From Anaerolineae bacterium (lineage in GTDB: Bacteria > Chloroflexota > Anaerolineae > 4572-78 > J111): DNA of 10,519 nucleotides. Below the pieces are notes generated by a model, which saw only the letters and a list, made by a program, of their open reading frames with translations, was not told where the DNA came from and ran no database searches. The stretch lies in contig JAGRCC010000501.1 in assembly GCA_020433785.1 (NCBI GenBank), positions 1 to 10,519 of the forward strand, in the 5' to 3' direction. Below, one piece after another: positions 7,348 to 10,519 of this stretch. Within the stretch, counting starts at the first letter, position 1, and each line of letters begins with the position of its first letter. The position numbers and the translations under genes were made by a program.

Positions 7348-7436
7348 AAGATTGGTTCAGTCTATTAGCCTGGAACGAGGTCGAAATAGTTCCATCTTAG
7401 CCCAATATTAGGCTATTTTTAGACTGAACCAATCTT
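7348..7436. repeat. 89-nt structured inverted repeat between convergent genes
   Basis: Perfect 17-bp arms (7348-7364 and 7420-7436, AAGATTGGTTCAGTCTA and its complement) enclose a 55-base interior with its own pairing. TGGAAC/GTTCCA form an arm at 7371-7376 and 7389-7394. GGCTA at 7411-7415 can pair with TAGCC at 7366-7370, which extends the long stem, or at 7398-7402, which makes a separate hairpin. Only four T bases follow on the + strand and CTTAT on the - strand. Its position between convergent stops fits a bidirectional terminator. The long interior and multi-arm shape also fit a small non-coding repeat element. No clear target-site duplication is visible. Confidence 0.65.
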
Positions 7437-7448
7437 TTAAAACGACTG

Positions 7449-8324
7449 CTAAAGTTTTTCTACCGGTACATTAGCCGCCTGCCAGGCCTCAAACAACGAC
7501 CGGGCCACCGGTTTAACCACATCTTTATCTTGCCAATAACCCATATGAGATAACGGATTCCAACTGCGAAATAAGTTGCCCACGTTTACTTGCACATCTT
7601 TCAACAGTCCGGCCTTAGCCAGTTGGAAATGCCCCCGGCTAATCGCGCGGATGGGATAGGCCAGCACGTCATCCTTATCATAGTAATTGATCCATTCAGG
7701 TTTGAGTTGGGGATAACGTTCGGCCAGCAGAGCGCCGGGAAACGGAATAGGAATGTAGTTATCATACCGCATACTCCACAAGGCCAAGGGGCTGCCCATG
7801 GTGTAAAAAAGGGCCAACGTTTGGCCGGTTTCACATGGAGATAAACTGCTAAGCTGTTCCGGGGTTTCGGCCAGGATCTCTCCCAGATCGAAGAAAAAAT
7901 TGTGGGTAATCACCGTGCCCAGACTATGGCCGATGACACACAGCGGGGCCTCCGGGCCGGCCTCTTCGGCCAGTTCGTGCAATACGCCGGCGATGCGCGT
8001 ATGAATCCGTTCGTAAATTTCGCGGCGACTCCGGCCAGGTTGGTAGGCGGTGGCGTCGCCGACAAAGTTCATCATGAAATTACGAAGGGTGTTTAAAGCC
8101 AGGCCATCTTCATGCTTCAAAATATTCCATAGAATCCGCTCTTTGCGGGCCAAAACATCCGCCCAGTAAACGGGTCTAATTGTAATTTTGTCGTGAACTG
8201 ATTTGTCGCCGGCCGGCAAAAGGGCGGCAAAGGCTTCATAGAGTTCGGATGTCATAGCGTCGGCAAATTCGGGGCCTTGGTTGCCTACGCCGTGAATAAG
8301 GGCCACTGCTATTCTCTGGTTCAC
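7449..8324 (-). CDS. Alpha/beta-hydrolase fold protein of unassigned function
   Basis: Probable cytoplasmic serine hydrolase (esterase/lipase-like), 291 residues, with no signal peptide or membrane helix. Near the N-terminus VALIHGVGNQG (7-17) gives the HG oxyanion-hole motif. The nucleophile elbow is VIGHSLGT (130-137) with Ser134. The acid is probably within YYDKDDVLAYP (214-224), Asp216 or Asp219. The catalytic His is probably His260 in NPLSHMGYW (256-264), so a full triad can be proposed. The insertion between strand 1 and the elbow (about 60-125) is largely helical and charged. Translation begins at GTG with AGGAG 5 bases upstream. The gene lies 26 bases after the stop of the kinase-like gene on the same strand, so the two are probably co-transcribed. 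The substrate is unknown; a lipase, thioesterase or peptidase-like role cannot be separated by sequence alone. Confidence 0.8.
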   Translation of the reverse strand: MNQRIAVALIHGVGNQGPEFADAMTSELYEAFAALLPAGDKSVHDKITIRPVYWADVLARKERILWNILKHEDGLALNTLRNFMMNFVGDATAYQPGRSRREIYERIHTRIAGVLHELAEEAGPEAPLCVIGHSLGTVITHNFFFDLGEILAETPEQLSSLSPCETGQTLALFYTMGSPLALWSMRYDNYIPIPFPGALLAERYPQLKPEWINYYDKDDVLAYPIRAISRGHFQLAKAGLLKDVQVNVGNLFRSWNPLSHMGYWQDKDVVKPVARSLFEAWQAANVPVEKL

Positions 8325-8350
8325 AATTTCTCCTGATGTTTGAAGTGTTG

Positions 8351-10120
8351 TTAGGCTCGTGGCAGGGTGAAGGTGAAAATACTACCCTCGCCCGCAATAC
8401 CGTCGCTTTCTACGCCTACCTGACCCCCCAGCTTGGTCACAATGCGCTTAACAATAGACAACCCTAAACTATATTCTGTAACCCGCCTCTGGCTGAGATG
8501 AGCGAATTCCGTGAACAGTTGAGCCTGTTCTTCGAGGGTAAAGCCGGGACCGTTGTCTCTTACCCAAAAACGAACCATGCCATCAGACTGGGCCGTGGCC
8601 CCAATGTGGACCCGTGGCGGCTGCCCACCGTATTTGATGGCATTGCTTAAATAATAGGCCAAGACTTCCTCTACCCAGGGTTTGTGACCTAAGGCTGGGG
8701 GCCAGTATTCTGAAACGACCACTTTGGCCTCGTACTCTTGGATTAAGTGGGCTAAGCGCTGCTGCACTTCGGCTACAATGCGCAGCATGCTGAGCGGTTT
8801 GGGAATAATTCTGGATCGACGCACGCCGGTTAAAACTTGGAGTTCATCGATGATGTGGCTCATCTTTAAACCGTTCCGGGCGATGGCATTCAGATATTCC
8901 TGTAAATTATCGGGCAATCCGGCTTGAGCTTTGAGCAGTTCGGTATAGCCGATAATGAGGCTAACCGGATCGCGCAGGGTGTAGCCGATGGTATGGGCGA
9001 AAGCATCCAACTCCTGGATTAACTTACGCTGATTTTCCTCCGCCTCTTCTCGTCTGGCTTCAAGCCGTCGGTTATTGATGGCGACAGCAATTTGACCACA
9101 TAAGCCCATAAGCAAAATTTGATCTTCCGCGTCAAGACTGCCGACGGTATCATTCTGCACATCCAAAACGCCTAACACAACTTCGCCCAATTTAATCGGA
9201 ACGGCAATTTCGGCTTTGGTTTCGGGTAGCAAACTGTTGGGTAACCAGCTGGGTTCTTTTGTGACATCGGCGATAAGAACAGGTTGGCCGGTTTTGGCCG
9301 CTCGGGCAATAAGGCTTTTGGGCGTAGACAATGGGATTTTATGATTGACAGCTTTCATCATTTGTCCTACATTGCCGGTGCCCTCCTGCATAACTAGATA
9401 GTCACCTTCAACGGTATAGACGTGAGCATGGTAATAGCCGAACTGCTGCTGAACGAGATTCACAATCTGGCGAAATAGCTCATCCAGTTTGGGCGTATTG
9501 GCAATTTTCTGAGCAATTTCGGTGCTAGTTTGCACCTGTCTGGCTCGCCGCGACAACGAGTCTTCAACGTGGCGTTCCAACTGTCGCCGTCGGGTCAGTT
9601 CATCTTGAGAAATAGATTTAAGTTGAGCCAATTCGGCGGCTTGCTCTGAGTAGCGCTGTTCCAATTCGGCGTAGTGCTCGCACAAACGCTGGTCGTGATG
9701 ATGCGCCAAGGCCCACTGAATTGCTCGTTCGATAAGTTGAGGGCCTAATTGATCTTTGGCCAAACAGTCAAGCGCGCCGGCTTGTTCTGCTTCATGAAAC
9801 AGCGGCTGATCGACCTTGTCGAACAACATAATCGCCGAAACTTGCCAGCCGTTGTGAGCAGCATCGTGGAGCAGTTCGATGCCGGTCTGCAAGCCCAAAT
9901 CGTAGTCAATTAGGCAGATATCGTAGTGATTGTGAGCCAGGTGATTCATCCCTGCATTGTAAGTTGTTGCCCAAGCTACGTTGAATTGAGCGGTCGTGGT
10001 TTCGTTAAGCGCCTGTTTGATGACTGCTTGAATATGCTTGTCAGCAGTAACAATGAAGGCGTTAAGTTGAGTTGTGGGCTTGGCAAAATCTAAATCTTTC
10101 TCAATAGTTGAATGTATCAC
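8351..10120 (-). CDS. REC-GAF-HisKA-HATPase protein, probable pseudo-histidine kinase
   Basis: Cytoplasmic 589-residue signalling protein without membrane segments. Order: receiver domain (about 19-138), charged coiled-coil linker (about 140-205), GAF sensor domain (about 205-350), dimerisation/H-box helices (about 366-435), ATPase domain (about 478-589). ATP-binding motifs look intact: N-box Asn493 (LSNAIKYGG), G1 RDNGPGF (521-527), G2 SLGLSIV (551-557). The H-box reads FAHTIGYTLRDP (374-385), where the family has SHDL(R/K)xP, so the phosphoacceptor His is Tyr380. The receiver keeps Asp72 and Lys122 but has Thr25-Ala26 in place of the acidic pair and Phe100 in place of Thr/Ser. It may therefore signal by conformation rather than by phosphotransfer. 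GTG start; AGGAG lies 10 bases upstream; the promoter is at 10205-10233. It heads a two-gene operon with the hydrolase; no response regulator gene is in view. Confidence 0.9.
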   Translation of the reverse strand: MIHSTIEKDLDFAKPTTQLNAFIVTADKHIQAVIKQALNETTTAQFNVAWATTYNAGMNHLAHNHYDICLIDYDLGLQTGIELLHDAAHNGWQVSAIMLFDKVDQPLFHEAEQAGALDCLAKDQLGPQLIERAIQWALAHHHDQRLCEHYAELEQRYSEQAAELAQLKSISQDELTRRRQLERHVEDSLSRRARQVQTSTEIAQKIANTPKLDELFRQIVNLVQQQFGYYHAHVYTVEGDYLVMQEGTGNVGQMMKAVNHKIPLSTPKSLIARAAKTGQPVLIADVTKEPSWLPNSLLPETKAEIAVPIKLGEVVLGVLDVQNDTVGSLDAEDQILLMGLCGQIAVAINNRRLEARREEAEENQRKLIQELDAFAHTIGYTLRDPVSLIIGYTELLKAQAGLPDNLQEYLNAIARNGLKMSHIIDELQVLTGVRRSRIIPKPLSMLRIVAEVQQRLAHLIQEYEAKVVVSEYWPPALGHKPWVEEVLAYYLSNAIKYGGQPPRVHIGATAQSDGMVRFWVRDNGPGFTLEEQAQLFTEFAHLSQRRVTEYSLGLSIVKRIVTKLGGQVGVESDGIAGEGSIFTFTLPRA

Positions 10121-10204
10121 TAAACTAGGTCTCCTATCGAGTTGATTGGGTCAATTAAAATGTAGCGATGAAATTGGATGTGAAGGGTCGTATGGACAAT
10201 ATTC

Positions 10205-10233
10205 AGTATAGCATAAGGTGTACGGGTTGTCTA
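10205..10233 (-). promoter_or_regulatory. Sigma-70-type promoter of the kinase-hydrolase operon
   Basis: Read on the - strand, TAGACA (10233-10228) is followed by exactly 17 bases and TATACT (10210-10205). Each box matches 5 of 6 consensus bases, and TGC directly before the -10 box gives an extended -10. Transcription should begin near 10198, leaving an untranslated leader of about 78 bases before the GTG at 10120. Confidence 0.65.
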
Positions 10234-10291
10234 TGAGCGCGTTGATTGTGGATGGTCGAGATAATTTTTGCACGGACGGTCCTTTTATGCA

Positions 10292-10352
10292 TTTAATAAA
10301 AATCAAGCAGCCAAAGGTCTCCCGTTAACTAAGCTGAGATAAAATGGCTGCT
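10292..10352 (-). terminator. Probable leftward rho-independent terminator
   Basis: An 8-bp inverted repeat (AGCAGCCA 10306-10313, TGGCTGCT 10345-10352) has an inner 4-bp pairing (TCTC 10318-10321, GAGA 10336-10339). On the - strand it is followed by TGATTTTTATT, a T-rich tail. It would end transcription arriving from a gene beyond the right edge and insulate the kinase promoter. The loop is long, so this is moderate evidence. Confidence 0.45.
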
Positions 10353-10385
10353 GTTTGTTATGATGACAATTCGATCAATATGGCT

Positions 10386-10519
10386 TCAGGCGATCATTGC
10401 GGGCTCAATTAGGCTGGCCAAACGCAAACTATACTGAAAACAGAACTTTTCGACGCGGCGACCGGGAGGGGCGAGGCAACTCGGAGAGACATCAGTTGGC
10501 AAATGTAGCCTCAATCCGA
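10386..10519 (-). CDS. Possible C-terminal end of a leftward gene (partial)
   Basis: On the - strand one frame is open from the window edge to a TGA at 10388-10386, giving 43 codons. Its product ends with the residues SLRLASLIEPAMIA. The probable leftward terminator begins 33 bases downstream, which is what a gene end would look like. No family is recognised, and 43 open codons can occur by chance. The 5' part is outside the window. Confidence 0.22.
   Translation of the reverse strand, partial: GLRLHLPTDVSPSCLAPPGRRVEKFCFQYSLRLASLIEPAMIA

Larger units (their letters stand above)
10121..10519. other. Right-edge region without a confident gene
   Basis: These 399 bases hold the kinase promoter and its leader of about 78 bases (to 10233), an AT-rich spacer (10234-10291), a probable leftward terminator (10292-10352) and a possible gene end entering from the right (10386-10519). 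No tRNA-like cloverleaf or mobile-element end was recognised. Confidence 0.5.

Noticed and set aside
7340..7445. The 89-nt inverted repeat as a proven MITE
   Set aside because: No clear target-site duplication flanks the arms and copy number cannot be seen in one window, so only a structured repeat is reported.

Overview
The window looks like bacterial chromosomal DNA of moderate GC content, most likely from a Chloroflexota bacterium of the Anaerolineae type. That assignment is inference. It rests on a Tat-type lipoprotein solute-binding protein with an Ala/Pro/Gly/Glu-rich linker, a DppB-type permease with a large external insert, a fused two-domain oligopeptide ATPase, and a GAF-containing sensor kinase whose H-box surroundings resemble kinases of that phylum. 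No rRNA, tRNA, CRISPR array, transposase or phage gene was seen.

Left part (1-7311, + strand): a complete peptide/nickel/opine-class (SBP_bac_5) ABC importer operon. The order is a leader with an orphan Shine-Dalgarno sequence, the solute-binding lipoprotein (286-1989), a strong stem-loop (2000-2038), a DppB-like permease with an insert of about 114 residues (2180-3478), a small hairpin (3498-3520), a DppC-like permease (3595-4524), a fused DppD-DppF ATPase (4535-6649) and, 2 bases later, a CBS-CBS-ACT protein (6652-7311). The importer parts would form one complex: a tethered binding protein, two permeases making the channel, and one polypeptide supplying both ATPase domains. The tightly coupled CBS-ACT protein is a candidate ligand-sensing regulator of transport or of use of the imported substrate. 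The substrate cannot be read from sequence.

Middle (7312-7448): the + and - strand genes converge on an 89-nt structured inverted repeat with 17-bp perfect arms (7348-7436). It is either a bidirectional terminator or a small non-coding repeat element.

Right part (7449-10233, - strand): a two-gene operon from a good sigma-70-type promoter (10205-10233). It reads first a REC-GAF-HisKA-HATPase protein (8351-10120), then an alpha/beta-hydrolase (7449-8324). The kinase-like protein is the most unusual item here. The phosphoacceptor His of its H-box is Tyr, and its receiver domain lacks the acidic pair and the conserved Thr/Ser, while its ATP-binding motifs are intact. It looks like a pseudo-histidine kinase. 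The right edge (10121-10519) holds this promoter, a probable leftward terminator and possibly the last 43 codons of another leftward gene.
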